A DNA stretch of 64,000 nt from Thereva unica (Eukaryota; Arthropoda; Insecta; Diptera; Therevidae): the NCBI GenBank assembly GCA_949987705.1, contig OX465286.1:20969676-21033675 (forward strand), written 5' to 3'. Shown here piece by piece: positions 32,586 to 46,122 of the stretch; position 1 is the stretch's first letter; each line of letters opens with the position of its first letter. Both the position numbers and the translations under genes were made by a program. The notes beneath the pieces were generated by a model. That model had not been told where the DNA came from. It did not search any database and saw nothing but the letters and a program-made list of their open reading frames with translations.

Positions 32586-34327
32586 TATGGAGGGCGAACG
32601 GCTAACAGAGGCCCTGGAAGGTCGTGGCGCTCGACTTGTCACTTCTACCAAAACCCGAGAAGATCTACTGCAGACAAACACCTACCAGCTCTGTTAGCAA
32701 GTCCTAGTCCCTCCTCTGCGTGGTGCCCCTGGGATACTTCTTCGGATATAATTAACGGGAGACGGTTGAATGGGGATAATGCCATTAGGTTAGGTTGGGT
32801 TAGATATGGCTGAGCTGTTGGTTTGAGCTCATATACTTAGGCCAAAAGGATAGACCCATTGTGGTGCCATAATGATCCCACTTTAAACCTGATGTTCAAG
32901 TGTCGTTTCTTCACTAAAACCATCTCGAGGAAGTAATGAATTCTTCTAAGTTGCGGGATCCCAATCTTAGATATCTCCGCAAGCGTGCTTAGTAGGGCTC
33001 ACCAAATGTGGTTAGTCTCCTTCTGCTTAGGTCTGGGCAGTGACAAAGGAGGTGAAGTACACTTTCCTCCTCGTCCGAATTCTTACGGCTTCTGCAGAAA
33101 TCGTAGGTCTCAAGACCTGAGCGGGTCGCATGCGTCTATAACTGAAAGGTCTTGTCTCCTAAGGCTGGTCCGCCTGAGATTATAAGAAGGCCAGGTTAAT
33201 TTGGCCACGATGCATTTACCAAGATTTCTCCAATGCTTCTTCGCTTGTTGCATTGTATGCTGTTTGCATCTTGTTAAGAGCTCTGCGACATTCAGAGATA
33301 ATTTTAAAGCTGTTCATGCAAGAGCGTAGGGCTTTCAGGGCTGCTTGGCTATCTGAGAAAACAGTCTGATTCCTAACGTCTTGCCGGTTGATTAGTAGAA
33401 CAGCTTCATGTATTGCTAGAGCCTCCGCTTGGTATACACTACAGTGATCGGGTAGTCGGAAGCAGACTTCAATCCCAAGCTCAGGGAAAAAGACTTCTCC
33501 TGCTGCTCGACCTTCGAGTTTATAGTCATTAGCAAAGAACTCCGCACATCTTTGTACTTTCTGTATTTTGTTTAGCACCGTGGATTAACTCAAGGCTGGC
33601 GACTATACTAAGACCCTGTAAAGGAGAATTAGGCGGACGATCGCTGTGTAGATCCATTGTACTATGTTGGGGAGAAGCCCCATTTCTTCCCAATGGAAGG
33701 CAAGCGAAAAGCGCTATGCTTTCTTAATGCGCTCACAGATCACAGAGGACTTGAGGGAATTTGCCTTTTGTGATTATAGCAACGGTATCCACATATGCCA
33801 GGATGTAATGCCCCTCTGTCTCTATTCGTCGCAGCTTCTGGTTCATAGTTACGACCCATAGGAGCAGGGAAAGTACTCCTCCTCGTAGTGGAGTGCCTCT
33901 ATTTACGGCCCTTCGGACACCATTTCTACGAATCGGCAAACAATGCCTGGGAGCCTGATGGACAACATGACAACGACCTTTGCTCTTCGAACCAGGACAC
34001 GAGTCGGATCATGGAATGTGAGAACACTGCTTTCTGATGGTCGACTGGATAAAGTCCCCAACAAGATGAACCGGTATAAAATCAAGGACATGGCGAGCGA
34101 GACAAGATGGCACGACGCGGGGAGCATATCTGCCCAAACGGTGAATCCTTGTTATATTCTGACAGAATTGAAACTGAAAGCCGTAGGAGTGGCATTGCAT
34201 GAATAATGTCCAAGGAAGCCGTTCCAGCATTATTAGCTGGTCACCAGTATCTGATAGGATTATTGGTGCGCCTGCGTACCAGACTAAGAAGTACTACGCT
34301 ACTAAAATGCTGCGCTACAACTAAAGA
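32586..34327 (+). mobile_element. RTE copy, 5' part only, interrupted
   Basis: 32586-32777 matches the 5' leader of the intact RTE (GGGCGAACGGCTAACA, CGAGAAGATCTACTGCAGAC, ACGGGAGACGG). 33917-34327 matches the start of its ORF (ATGGACAACATGACAACGAC, GGATCATGGAATGTGAGAAC, ACAAGATGGCACGACGCGG), with frameshifts. Between them lies an unrelated non-LTR element; about 100 bases of leader are missing at the junction. The 3' part of the RTE is absent. Confidence 0.88.
32780..33930 (-). pseudogene. I/R1-group RT-RNase H fragment inserted in the RTE copy
   Basis: Minus strand. 33930-33735 holds the RT block RRAVNRGTPLRGGVLSLLLW and LAYVDTVAIITKGKFPQ, where the YADD catalytic box has become YVDT. 33570-33220 holds RNase H: LGIEVCFRLPDHCSVYQAEA, INRQDVRNQTVFSDSQAALK, with SDSQAAL carrying a catalytic-type Asp. 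A Cys/Arg-rich tail follows to about 32900. The 3' end reads CCCAACCTAACCTAA. 5'-truncated, frameshifted and catalytically dead. Confidence 0.82.
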
Positions 34328-34699
34328 CGCAGACGATTTTTTTTTTATATAGTAAATCCTTCCAAAGGTCAGTCATCAAGGAAAAAATAACAAAAATGGT
34401 GGAGTCGCAATTACCCTCCTACTGGGAAAACAGGCAAACCATGACCAGCAGGGAGAGAGGGTCGAAAGGGAATTAAAGAGTCCACAGAGCATACCCGAGC
34501 CCGCTTTCGTGTACTCCTTACGAGCAGACAGCAGGACTGCGTTCGGGAACCCGGGAAGCTTGAACAGTCAGTCAAGTGTATGCGAAAACCCACTAGGCAG
34601 AGTTCTGTACTTGTCCCAATGGCCTAGTCCACAAACATGAAGGATAACAATGAAGTGCAATAGCTCAAGCAGAGTAAATAAAATCGCTTCTCAAAAAAT
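34328..34699. other. Possible LTR upstream of a primer binding site
   Basis: No coding signal. AGAGTAAATAAAATCGCTTC near the end (about 34673-34692) has a polyadenylation-like AATAAA 15-20 bases before the PBS-like site, as in an LTR. The beginning is not defined. Confidence 0.3.
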
Positions 34700-34710
34700 T
34701 GGTGGCAGCG
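34700..34710 (+). other. Partial tRNA-Leu primer binding site
   Basis: TGGTGGCAGCG after AAAAAAT, the first 11 bases of the site found complete at 36779. The following TTATGTTATAATTAAA is also shared with that locus. Confidence 0.5.
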
Positions 34711-36778
<2,068 letters not shown>

Positions 36779-36796
36779 TGGTGGCAGCGGTGGGAT
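36779..36796 (+). other. Primer binding site complementary to tRNA-Leu
   Basis: TGGTGGCAGCGGTGGGAT is an 18-base complement to the 3' end (including CCA) of the tRNA-Leu(AAG) type ending CCCACCGCTGCCA-CCA. It follows CACAAAAAAT, as an LTR end would. This marks the start of the internal region of a decayed LTR retrotransposon; no gag or pol is recognisable downstream. Confidence 0.62.
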
Positions 36797-37555
36797 TTAT
36801 GTTAAAATTAAACGGGATGTTATGCAGTTAGCACTTGTGTAATGATAAGAAGTAGGTAGATTAAGAAAAATATAGAAGTTTGCATTTACAGCTTGGGCAT
36901 AATTACAATTGTAGGAAACCCTCAATGAAAAAAGCCTTTAGAAGACCGTAAAAAATGGATAAACTCTATTGAGAAGGTCAAGACTCTAAATGGGCTATAC
37001 AACCATAAGAAGGATGGAGGACTTTGCTTACAACCAGAAATAAAAGGACTACATCGAACCAACAGTCGTAATATTGCAATGCATTATTTATTCTATGCAT
37101 TCAAGACGGCATAAAATATTTGAAGGAATCGTGTTGTTAGGGTCATAACTTAGTCAATTCGAATTTCAGATCCGGCATCAAATATAGTTTTTCAAAGTGT
37201 ATTGGGGGTGGTTTTCTCAATTTTATTTACGCAAGCAGAAGTAGCAACAAACAATTTGAAGCAAAAGTATTTTTTTATAATATTATTTTTTAAATTGAGT
37301 AGGAGTTGCGTTACTTTGGCATTTCGTTACGAGGTTATGTGAAAATAAAAGAAATGTTCCCATAGGCTCAAAACAAACCTCAACCTCACTGATATTCAAT
37401 TGAAATATTTTGTTTATGGAAGAGGTCAACGACAGTATTGTCGATATTGTGGACTCTGAATCAGATGGCATCTCGTCGATTTTTCTATTGCATGAAAGTT
37501 GTCAGGGTATAGTTGCAATATATTCATACTGGCCAATACAGATAACCCCTCGAGG
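36797..37555. other. Unassigned stretch after the primer binding site
   Basis: May be decayed LTR-element interior; no protein motif recognised. Confidence 0.4.
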
Positions 37556-38760
37556 AATTAGACTCAAGGTATAGATCCATTTGAATGTACATTAACTTTT
37601 CTAGAATTTTCGAGAGGCAAGATAGGATACTAATGGATCGGAAGTCACTTTGGAAGAGAGACTTGGGTCTTTTAGGAATAGAGATAACTTTTGCTTTCTT
37701 CCATAAAGACGGGAAGGTAGAAGACCTTAGACAGGAGCTAAAAATGTGGGTGAGAAGAGGAAGTATGTAGGAATAATAACACCGTTCTACAAATCTTGAC
37801 TTTAAAAAAATCCATTCTTATTCGTTTGCACTTTTTTGAGCTCCGATTTTTTCTGATTTTAATGGTTTTTTTCGTTTTTTCGTGGCACCCTCAGTTTTTT
37901 TGTTATTAACAAAAAATAGTTTTTACTTTTATTTGATATAATCGAATATTTTTCGAATATTCGATTATATCAAATAAAAGTAAAAACCATTTTTTGTTAA
38001 TAACAAAAAAACTGAGGGTGCCATGGAAAAACGAAAAAAACCATTAAAATCAGAAAAAATGGGAGCTCAAAAAAGTGCAAACGAATAAGAATGGATTTTT
38101 TCACTGTAGTACGGTGTTATATCAAATAAAAGTAAAAACCATTTTTTGTTAATAACAAAAAAACTGAGGGTGCCACGAAAAAACGAAAAAAAAACATTAA
38201 AATCAGAAAAAATGGGAGCTCAAAAAAGTGCAAACGAATAAGAATGGATTTTTTCACTGTAGTACGGTGTAATTCGAAAAAAATTTAAACTAATGCCTTT
38301 AACACCGACTGCATTTGATTCGATAGAGTTGATGACAGAAGTGATGTTCTCCTCGGACACCTTCTAAAAGCTAAAACCGGAAAACAAACCGATGTTGAAA
38401 CCGCCATTGGAGAAATCACTGGGGCATTCCGGCATTGAAGCTGAATTAAATATTTCATTGTTACAACTGGAAGCAGAGCCAAAAAACGTAAAAAAGTAGT
38501 TAAGAACAGTGGAATCAATGTGAACATGTGAAAGATGTATTCCGGTAACTCCGATGTTACGAAGGTTCTTCCAGAGCATTTGAGGGCGAGTTTGGCCGTT
38601 CGTAGTACGATTTCTGGGCAAGCGGAATACGTTCCAGTTTTCATTTGATTTGCACCTTTTCCAGTGAGCAAGGGTTTTATCATGCTGACGTAGGAGAGAT
38701 TCAATTATAGGCGAAAACCAAGGGCAAATCTTCATAGACGATCATATAAGGACAGAAACA
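37556..38760 (-). pseudogene. Jockey/CR1-like non-LTR retrotransposon fragment, split by a MITE
   Basis: Minus strand. 38735-38280: PWFSPIIESLLRQHDKTLAH, then MLWKNLRNIGVTG and SASSCNNEIFNSASMPECP (two frames overlap through a frameshift), and INSIESNAVGV, the linker between endonuclease and RT in this group. After the MITE (37779-38270) the frame resumes with PTYFLFSPTFLAPVLRSSTF and an RT entry motif, KAKVISIPK-like, SISILSCLSKILEKL (about 37700-37590). The RT core is not present. Inactive. Confidence 0.72.
37779..38270. mobile_element. Palindromic MITE with one duplicated arm
   Basis: Starts ACACCGT and ends ACGGTGT. Arm 1 (37779-37950) and arm 2 (about 37955-38116) are inverted around AATATTTTTCGAATATT; arm 3 (about 38117-38270) is a direct repeat of arm 2. 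Shared inner blocks: CTGAGGGTGCCA, TGGGAGCTCAAAAAAGTGCA, GAATAAGAATGGATTTTTTC. It interrupts a Jockey-like pseudogene. Confidence 0.85.
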
Positions 38761-39229
38761 TCCTAAGCTTGCAATGCAGTTATACAAAGGTTCTAGATTA
38801 AGAATGCCAGGAGGCTTATAAACAGGTCATATCAAGCACTTGTGTTTTCACTCCCATTCAATTCAGCAAAAATAAATTCGACTTCTTCATTTTATGAAGA
38901 TTCAAGTTTGTACGATATGCCAACTCTAAAGTAAAGTTCGGATCTCAGAATATTATATCCAGGTATGGAAATAAGTGAATCCGTTAAGTCCTACTTTAAC
39001 CACGTATCAAATGATATCTACTTTCTGCAAAGATACACCTTATTTCATTAATATTCCTAATTAAACTGCTTACATTAAGATGGAAGACCTTCAATCAACT
39101 AGATTGCAAGGCAAAGACTAGTAGGATTTGACTTATATTTCCGTTCACATCACGACGAGAACAAGCTTTACAAGCTTCTCTGGGTTAGTTTTGTCGAGGC
39201 TGGTCAGCTGAAGATTAAGCACCGTCAGA
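38761..39229. other. No recognised feature
   Basis: Short open frames only; possibly further decayed retrotransposon sequence. Confidence 0.4.
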
Positions 39230-39237
39230 GCTTGAGT

Positions 39238-40894
39238 CAGTGGCGGCACTGTTTTAGATGCAAATGGTGCACTTGCACCGGGCGCGCAATTTCAGAAATT
39301 AAGATTTAAACAAAAATTTAATACTTTCGCAAAAAATTGAAAAAGTGTTTCCATGACTTCATTTTCATCTTTGAAAGGAATTTATTTCTATTATTCCGAT
39401 GCCTCTGTATTGTTGCGCCAAAAACTCGAGCGCCGCACAGTGGGAGATTTTGTTTTTTTTTTACTCAAAATCTAATATCTCAAGAAAGAAAAAAGATAGA
39501 GCACTCATTTTTTTTAGTTTCTTTGTAATTGGATAGGGAATTAAGGAAAAGTATTGAGAACGAGAAAAAATGAAAACCTAACCTGCAAATCGTTGTTAAT
39601 CCTCAATTTTAAACATATCCCAAACTGTTAAAGGATAAAAAATTAATTTTTTTTACATTTCGTTTCTTAATGAATAGGCAATAAAGGTAGAGTATCTAAA
39701 TAGCCCAGAACGAAAACCTAACCTACAAGTTTTCCTAAAATTTTTATTTTCTAACCTTGCGAACGTCAACATATGTAGAAGTACAAGTTTTGCTATTTAT
39801 TTTACCACATGTCGGAAAATCGAGGAAAAGGATGAAAAATGCTGAAATGTAAGATGTAATCTGCAAGTTATAGTAAATTTGTAGTGTTTAAAACATCTCA
39901 CAAATGCTGACATACGAAGAAATAATTTTTTTTCTTGCTAATTTTATAGTGAATGGTACGTGAGACTTATAATTGCAAGAAAAAAAACTCCATCTACAAA
40001 TTTTTATTAAAAATTAATTTGTCATAATCATTTTTGAATATTTACAAACTCGAAAACCAATTTTTTGTCTCATAATTAATTATATACATAGTTAAAAGAC
40101 GATTTTTGGAAGGTTATAAGTTTTAACCAACTAATTTACATTGAATCTATTCTATTTATTCATCTGTGAAACATTTATAGTTAAAACAGTTGATAAATTC
40201 TCAACCTTTTTTCATTTTAACAAGAATTATATTTTATAATTAGGGAAGCAGGAAACCAATAGGTAACGTACATATTATCATCACAATTTCAATTTGCTTA
40301 TGTCTTGTTAATGCAGACAGTTAGACACATAATTAAATTTTTTATTCTGTAAATCTAGTAGACAATTTTTGCAATGTAAAAAGGAGGTTGAAAATTCAGG
40401 TTTAACAACAATTTGCAGATTAGGTTTTCATTCTCTCACGTTCTCAATAGTTTTCCTTAATTCCCTATTCAATTACAAAAAAAATAAAAAAAAATGATTG
40501 CTCTATCTTTTTTCTTTCTTGAGATATTAGATTTTGAGTAAAAAAACAAAATCTCCCACTGTGCGCCGGCTCCGATTACCGGTCACAATAATATTCAAAA
40601 AAACTTATCAGCATGGATGATAATTTTGTAGGATTAGGTTAAGCAGTTTCGTCCAGAATACTTTTACTAAAAAACACTTTTTAACACTTGAAAACTTTTT
40701 AAGTGAACTAAACTCAGCAAAAAAAGGGGAGATTACGATTTCCATGTTTCCGCGATATGGGGATGAGTTTCGGTAAACACCCCTAAATAACAAGAAAATA
40801 GTATATAATATTCACTGCGATCAAAAACTAAAGAGCTTATGGGGCGCTATATGGCATACTGCACCGGGCCAAAAATACCAAAGTGGCGGCCCTG
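39238..40894. mobile_element. hAT remnant (hAT-3) with 8-bp target duplication
   Basis: Left end CAGTGGCGGCACTG at 39238; right end GTGGCGGCCCTG at 40894. Flanks are GCTTGAGT (39230-39237) and GCTTCAGT (40895-40902), a target duplication with one mismatch. Subterminal GCACTTGCACCGGG and CTGCACCGGGCC are related. No transposase remains; the interior is occupied by another TIR element. Confidence 0.7.
39436..40563. mobile_element. Transib-like non-autonomous TIR element
   Basis: Begins CACAGTGGGAGATTTTG and ends with its inverse. Terminal inverted repeats extend about 185 bases with only scattered differences. CGCCG is present at both flanks (39431-39435 and 40564-40568), a 5-bp target duplication. 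A CAC-initial terminus resembling the V(D)J heptamer together with a 5-bp GC-rich duplication fits the Transib superfamily. No transposase is encoded. The interior has repeated GAAAACCTAACCT blocks. Confidence 0.65.
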
Positions 40895-40902
40895 GCTTCA
40901 GT

Positions 40903-43477
40903 GACACCCTTTTGGTTGCACTGCATAGATTTAAGTAGTTTCTTGATTGAGTCAATAGTGCTGGAGATTTTGTGGCATTCAAGGAACTATGCTGTGATGG
41001 ATGCCGATATGTCCTCGCCCCTGGGTGAGCGACGAACTGGCCCTGCTTCCCCTGAATTCATGTCAGAAAGCAAGAAGCAATTGAATGCACGTCTTAAACA
41101 TTTATAATCGTGTACTCGCGAAATTTAGAAAAATATTACTAAAGACGCCTGCTATTGTAGCAAATCACACGATAGTCAGACGATCGGAATCCATTTTCCG
41201 GAATATTACCGTAGTTTTGTAATAACAAATACAACAATTTAATCACCATGGTTGAATATAAATTATGTACTTTTACGGGAAAAAATATAAAACAAACTAT
41301 CTTTTTCCCTCTAAAAATGCTCTAAAGCTCTATTTTTTATTATCATTATTATTATTATTATTCATTTTATAACTGATAAAATTGTCGATCAAAGTGTTCT
41401 TTTGATATTGTTGATATATACATATATGTATATAGTTATAAACCACACAATCTAATTTTTCTATTTTTTAAATATTACTATATGTATATATATTTTTTAT
41501 ATTTTATTGTATCAACAGGGCTATTCTTTTTTTTTCCTTTTTTATTTTATTTTAGTAGTTTATTTTATATTTTTACATTTAACATTGTGAGTAAATCGAA
41601 GAATTTTTATTGTTAAGAATAAATAAAATAATATTAATTAAAAAAGGGAAGCGTGAAGGATTTATACTAATACTAGATAAATCGATATGGCTTGGAAGTA
41701 CTTTCATGCAAGTTAGGTACCTTCAAAGTAGCATAAATCAATATTTTCTAGTACATAAAAACGATTTTACTACATTTGTTTATAATTTTTTTTAAACCGA
41801 TTAAAGTACAACTTGTTAACATTCTCAATCATCGAAATTCTGTGGAACTCTATTTAATTCTCATTTTTTCTATGTGGCCAGCAAACTTCATTCTATTTTA
41901 TTTTATTTATTTTACTAAAAATGTTACAAATTTAAATTCGATTTGTCAATCTCTTTTTATCTAATATCTTTTTTTCATTGAAACATTCATATATTGGATA
42001 GAATTCCAAGAATATCATATAATCTAGAATATTTTCAAAGAATTGTGTATAAAAAGAAAATGTAAAAAAAATTATAATCTTAAAAAAATTTAATCTAATA
42101 TATAGGAATAGATAGGCATATGCAAGCAATGTACTTTTTAATAAGAGACTTTAATCCATTTTTTTTTCACGAAACACTTCCAAAGTTTCGTTAAAAATAT
42201 CAAAATGAAACGCATGACATTTAACCGATATATTCCCTTGCTTTAAAATCATGACTTTTTTTAAATACATTATATCCTTAATATAAATAATATATAAATA
42301 CATTATATCCATAATTCAGCTTATGTCAATAATCACGATTATAAGTACAAAATTCACAAACTAAAACCATTAATTCAGCAATTCAGCTTACAGATAATTG
42401 TGCTGAATACAATTGAAACGTTTTATTGATTATAAATTCAATATTTCATCGAATTCAATGCGTATTTTGTATTTTATAATACAGTAAAATTATGCTGAAT
42501 ACGCCTAAAATAACCTTAAACTTTTCAACTGTGTATAGAATTAAAGTATATTTTGATCATTATAAACAAATTATTTAGTAGATTATATTAAAATTATATT
42601 TTACTTGTGGTGGTTTTCCATTTTTGCGCGGGACAGAACTTATATATTATGGTAAACTGAATTAAATACACTGTAGAAGATTTCCGGCAGATTTTACACT
42701 TTGAAACGGATTTGTGAGTGGATTACGTGAGGCGGTTATGGGGGGATCGAAACAAATCTCACCTAATCGAGCCAAATCTCACCTCACCTATTTGAGGAGA
42801 GGGGCAGTCTCGGAAAATATCACGTAATTCTTTTTCCTCCAGCAACAGTGTAAAATTGCTAGCACAAAATGGGTTAAATTAAGTAAAAAGTGTTTCTCCT
42901 CTAAAGACCTCCATTCAATTATAGGCCGCCGGCAGGCCGTGGCTTTTCATTCCAGCTCGACAAGCACGTCCCGATGAAGGCCAAACATTATTCTGAGGGA
43001 TGAGGACTTCAGGTATCCGCCTGACAGTCTGTGGCATACAGGTGATGTCATGATTGCCTACAGACACACAATGGGCAGGCGGCGCGGAAAAATTAAATGT
43101 ATGAGAAATTATCTTGCAGGCGACCGCTGTGACCGCCCATCTGTTTGTGCCTTAAGGCGGCTTCAGACTAACGCAACAAGCGCGAGTGTGGATGGTTTTC
43201 CTAGTTCGTGCCTTGCTTTCTGAGTGGATAATACGGCGTACATTTGTGCCGTAAACTAACGGCTTGAGACTGAATAGAAGTTCAGATCTTCAGGCACAAG
43301 CGAACGATAAATGCCCACACACATAAAAAATTTTGTTAGTTTTCTTGGACTGAGGCCCACTGACATATAATAATGGACTGCTCATCAGCAATTATTCCCA
43401 TACAAACCGATGGCACCAAAAAGGTATAGTCGCTCGCTCATCCATAAGCCCCCAAACTGACAGAAGCACTCAGAAAT
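40903..43477. other. No supported gene
   Basis: AT-rich sequence, then a more GC-rich patch (42700-43330) that could be MITE-derived but that I cannot assign. Contains ATTCAGCA/TGCTGAAT motifs near 42372-42408. Confidence 0.45.
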
Positions 43478-43582
43478 AAAATCAATTAGAAAAAAATAGA
43501 CGGGTATAGTGATGTTTATATCTTTTGCGTTAAATCAATTAGAAAAAAATAGACGGGTATAGTGATGTTTATATCTTTTGCT
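43478..43582 (+). repeat. 51-bp tandem duplication
   Basis: The 51 bases at 43478-43528 (AAATCAATTAGAAAAAAATA at the start, ATCTTTTGC at the end) recur exactly at 43532-43582 after GTT. Confidence 0.9.
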
Positions 43583-43792
43583 CTTTTCCCCATAAGCCCC
43601 CGGACAGAATGTCAGTTGCTAAGACAGGCGTTAAGAACTTAAATCAGATACACATAAAATTTGCAAATTAATGAAAAAAAGGCATTTTAAAAGGTGAAAA
43701 AGTGAAAATAGTGTTTATTAATTTTTTTAAACAAAATATTTGTGTTGTTTTAATGTTTTAAGTACGTATTTAAAAAAATGTAAATTTCAAAA

Positions 43793-44164
43793 GTGATTCC
43801 GGTGTTTACATGGAGTGAAAAAAGGTTTGTAGCCTATGGAACAAATTGGTGCCATGAAAAATTTCTCATAAGCAGTCCATTCTATATGTCAGTGCTGAGG
43901 CCCCATTCATTTGACGGGCGGCGCGCGTATGGTGATACTTGGCTTCAAGGGGAAAACCTTCACGCCACGGCCTGCTGTCCAACTGTGTGCTCCTTTCGCC
44001 TTATTTTCATGCAAGAACCAGAAAGTAGCATAGTTGTCCCTCGATTTTTTAGCCGCCACTGGCCAGCCAAACGTGCGACTCGACTAATGCAGCGGCGTAC
44101 CCCACGAAAAGGCCATTATAATAATATTATAGAACTACAGGAAGGGGCCCTCGCTGAATTTTAG
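43793..44164 (+). CDS. Unrecognised 123-aa open frame
   Basis: An open frame with more balanced base composition than its surroundings. It has several Cys and aromatic residues and a basic C-terminal third (FFSRHWPAKRATRLMQRRTP). I recognise no domain, no splice context, and no similarity to the retrotransposons nearby. It may be part of a decayed element. Treat as hypothetical. Confidence 0.12.
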   Translation: MIPVFTWSEKRFVAYGTNWCHEKFLISSPFYMSVLRPHSFDGRRAYGDTWLQGENLHATACCPTVCSFRLIFMQEPESSIVVPRFFSRHWPAKRATRLMQRRTPRKGHYNNIIELQEGALAEF

Positions 44165-44294
44165 CATAATTAAATTCTTGTTAAGCATGAGTGCTCACGT
44201 TTTGGTAGCGAAAAAAGCGAGCAGAATAGAGGAAGGGCAAGTAGAAGCTCGAATTATCAGTTATCTTGTGGTTACGCCCGCAAATACTTTTTTT

Positions 44295-45240
44295 AGTGTA
44301 AAGACTAGATGTTTTTAAATTTGAAAAATATCACGTGAGATAGATAAGGGGAGAGTTCGAGCCAGATCTCAGGACGTGTCGGTGCAAACAGAAAAGGTCT
44401 GGATCTAATGCGTGTCTCAGGTGCATAAATATTAAACAAAGCAAGAAGAGAAGAACATTGGATTTTAAAGCAAAGATTATCTCTCACAGACATAACAGAT
44501 GCCAAAATACGTCTGCATTTAAGTGTTTTGAGTCCAAGAAGTCGACATCTAGCGCTGTAAGTTGGAGCCTGCGATTCTCAGTTTAACTTGAGTAAAGCAT
44601 ATCTCGAGATTCTCTGGACAGCCTCGATTCAATCCTCATGCACTTTCGTATATGGAGACCGTATGACGGATGCATATTTCAGAATCGGCCTGACCAAGGA
44701 AACGAAAAAAATCTTTAGTGTCATGGGGTTCTTACAGCGTTTCCCTACTTATATGTGAACCGTGGGGTCGAACTTGTGGTCAAAGTAAACCCCAAGATCC
44801 CTAATATCCGCCGGACGATCGAGTGAGTAAGGGTAGACTATACGGTCTTTTGAGCGAAAATAAGAAAATTCATTGCATTTAGATTTACTTAGCACCAGGT
44901 CAATGCCCTTAGACCATTCACGAAATACATTAAGTTCATCTTGAAGTAAGGCGCAGTCCGACTTAGAGCGTATTGGGGCGAAAAGTATGCTTAAAAAGAG
45001 TTGAAACAGAATTAACTAATAGGATAATTAAAAGAGGCCTTAAGTAGGCTTCCTTGCGGAGCCCCAGACGCAGAGACGGTGTGCTGGATTAACACGGCCT
45101 GTTTGCGATTTCTCAAATATAAATCCCACCAAGGCAGCATAGTGCCATGAAAACAGTATGCTTCTAATGCAGCCACAAGAAGATCATGATTTACTTTATC
45201 GAACGCTTTCGAGACGCCTTTTGCAAGACTTATTGCTCAT
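44295..45240 (-). pseudogene. Jockey/CR1-like RT and C-terminal fragment
   Basis: Minus strand, several frames: KAFDKVNHDLLVAALEAY (about 45220-45165), PWWDLYLRNRKQAVLIQH, SASGAPQGSL (RT motif before the catalytic box), then after degraded sequence LDRPADIRDLGVYFDHKF and an LTALDVDFLDSKHLNADVFW-like block. The last part is an intact-looking frame, ILASVMSVRDNLCFKIQCSS and FNIYAPETRIRSRPFLFAPT. The order matches Jockey-superfamily RT. The FADD box is not recognisable. Many stops. Confidence 0.75.
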
Positions 45241-45514
45241 CATTGTAAAATCTTTGGCACTTAGTGATGAGCAAAAAGTCTTGTTATCTCGATCTTGAAG
45301 TCTTGTCTTGTTCTTCAAGCAAGACTGCAAGACCAGGGTGGCGCATCACTAGCACGTAGCCTCCAATATAACACTTGGAATAGTGGGAACAGAATGTAGA
45401 ACCGCCGAAAACAAGGGTAATTTGTGCCAGAACAACCAGGAATTCGGTCTTTCGATGGAATTGATCGTATTTAGACTGCTCATCCAAACAACTCCTAATG
45501 CTTTGATCTGAGAC

Positions 45515-45575
45515 TCTTTTTTTATAGTATAAGCTTAGGTGTCACCCTTTGTACTACTAGTCCGTCATGTGGCAG
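45515..45575 (-). mobile_element. CR1-like 3' terminal scrap
   Basis: AAGCTTAGGTGTCACCCTTT then GTACTACTAGTCCGTCATGT matches the 3' untranslated end of the copy at 29160-29220. Confidence 0.75.
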
Positions 45576-46122
45576 GGGCGGCGGAGCAAAATCATTGTGG
45601 GTGGGGAGCACGCGAACAGGTAACCTTAAAAAAGAAGTTAATTGGTCAATTGAATTACCAGTTGTCTGTTGGTTATGGGGTCATGCCCGACTAGCATTTC
45701 GGGAGGGGTGCAGAAAGGGCTCCTATGAGCCTAGCCCGACCGCTCCATGTGGACCAGTGTGGATTGCCCTAAGGTCAACTTAAGGAATGACCCATTTGGC
45801 CGCCCCTCGGGAAAAAATCATTGCTCCTCGATTCCGAGTGGAAAAGGGATGCCGAAAAATTGTGCGTAATAACTGAATCGTTTTACCAATACGGTCTCCC
45901 AACTAAGTACTAATTAAGTCCAATGCTGCTTAACCTCTGTAATCGCACCGGAACCGATCTATTGAGTATGCTAAATGATACCATTCACGGTCACCAACAT
46001 ATTTGCCTGAAATATGAAGCAATACAACAGCAAAAACTAAAGCTTTGTATGAGCTAAACTAAAGCTTAACGCCCCGGCATCACCGATCTCAGCTCAATAA
46101 TGTTCAGTTCAATCCGCATAAG

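Noticed and set aside
32782..32803. Telomeric repeat array
   Set aside because: Only about two and a half imperfect units attached to a retroelement end.
45224..45320. Short repeats around AAGTCTTG and TGATGAGCAA
   Set aside because: A small local hairpin (arms near 45224-45242 and 45266-45285) only; too short to call an element.
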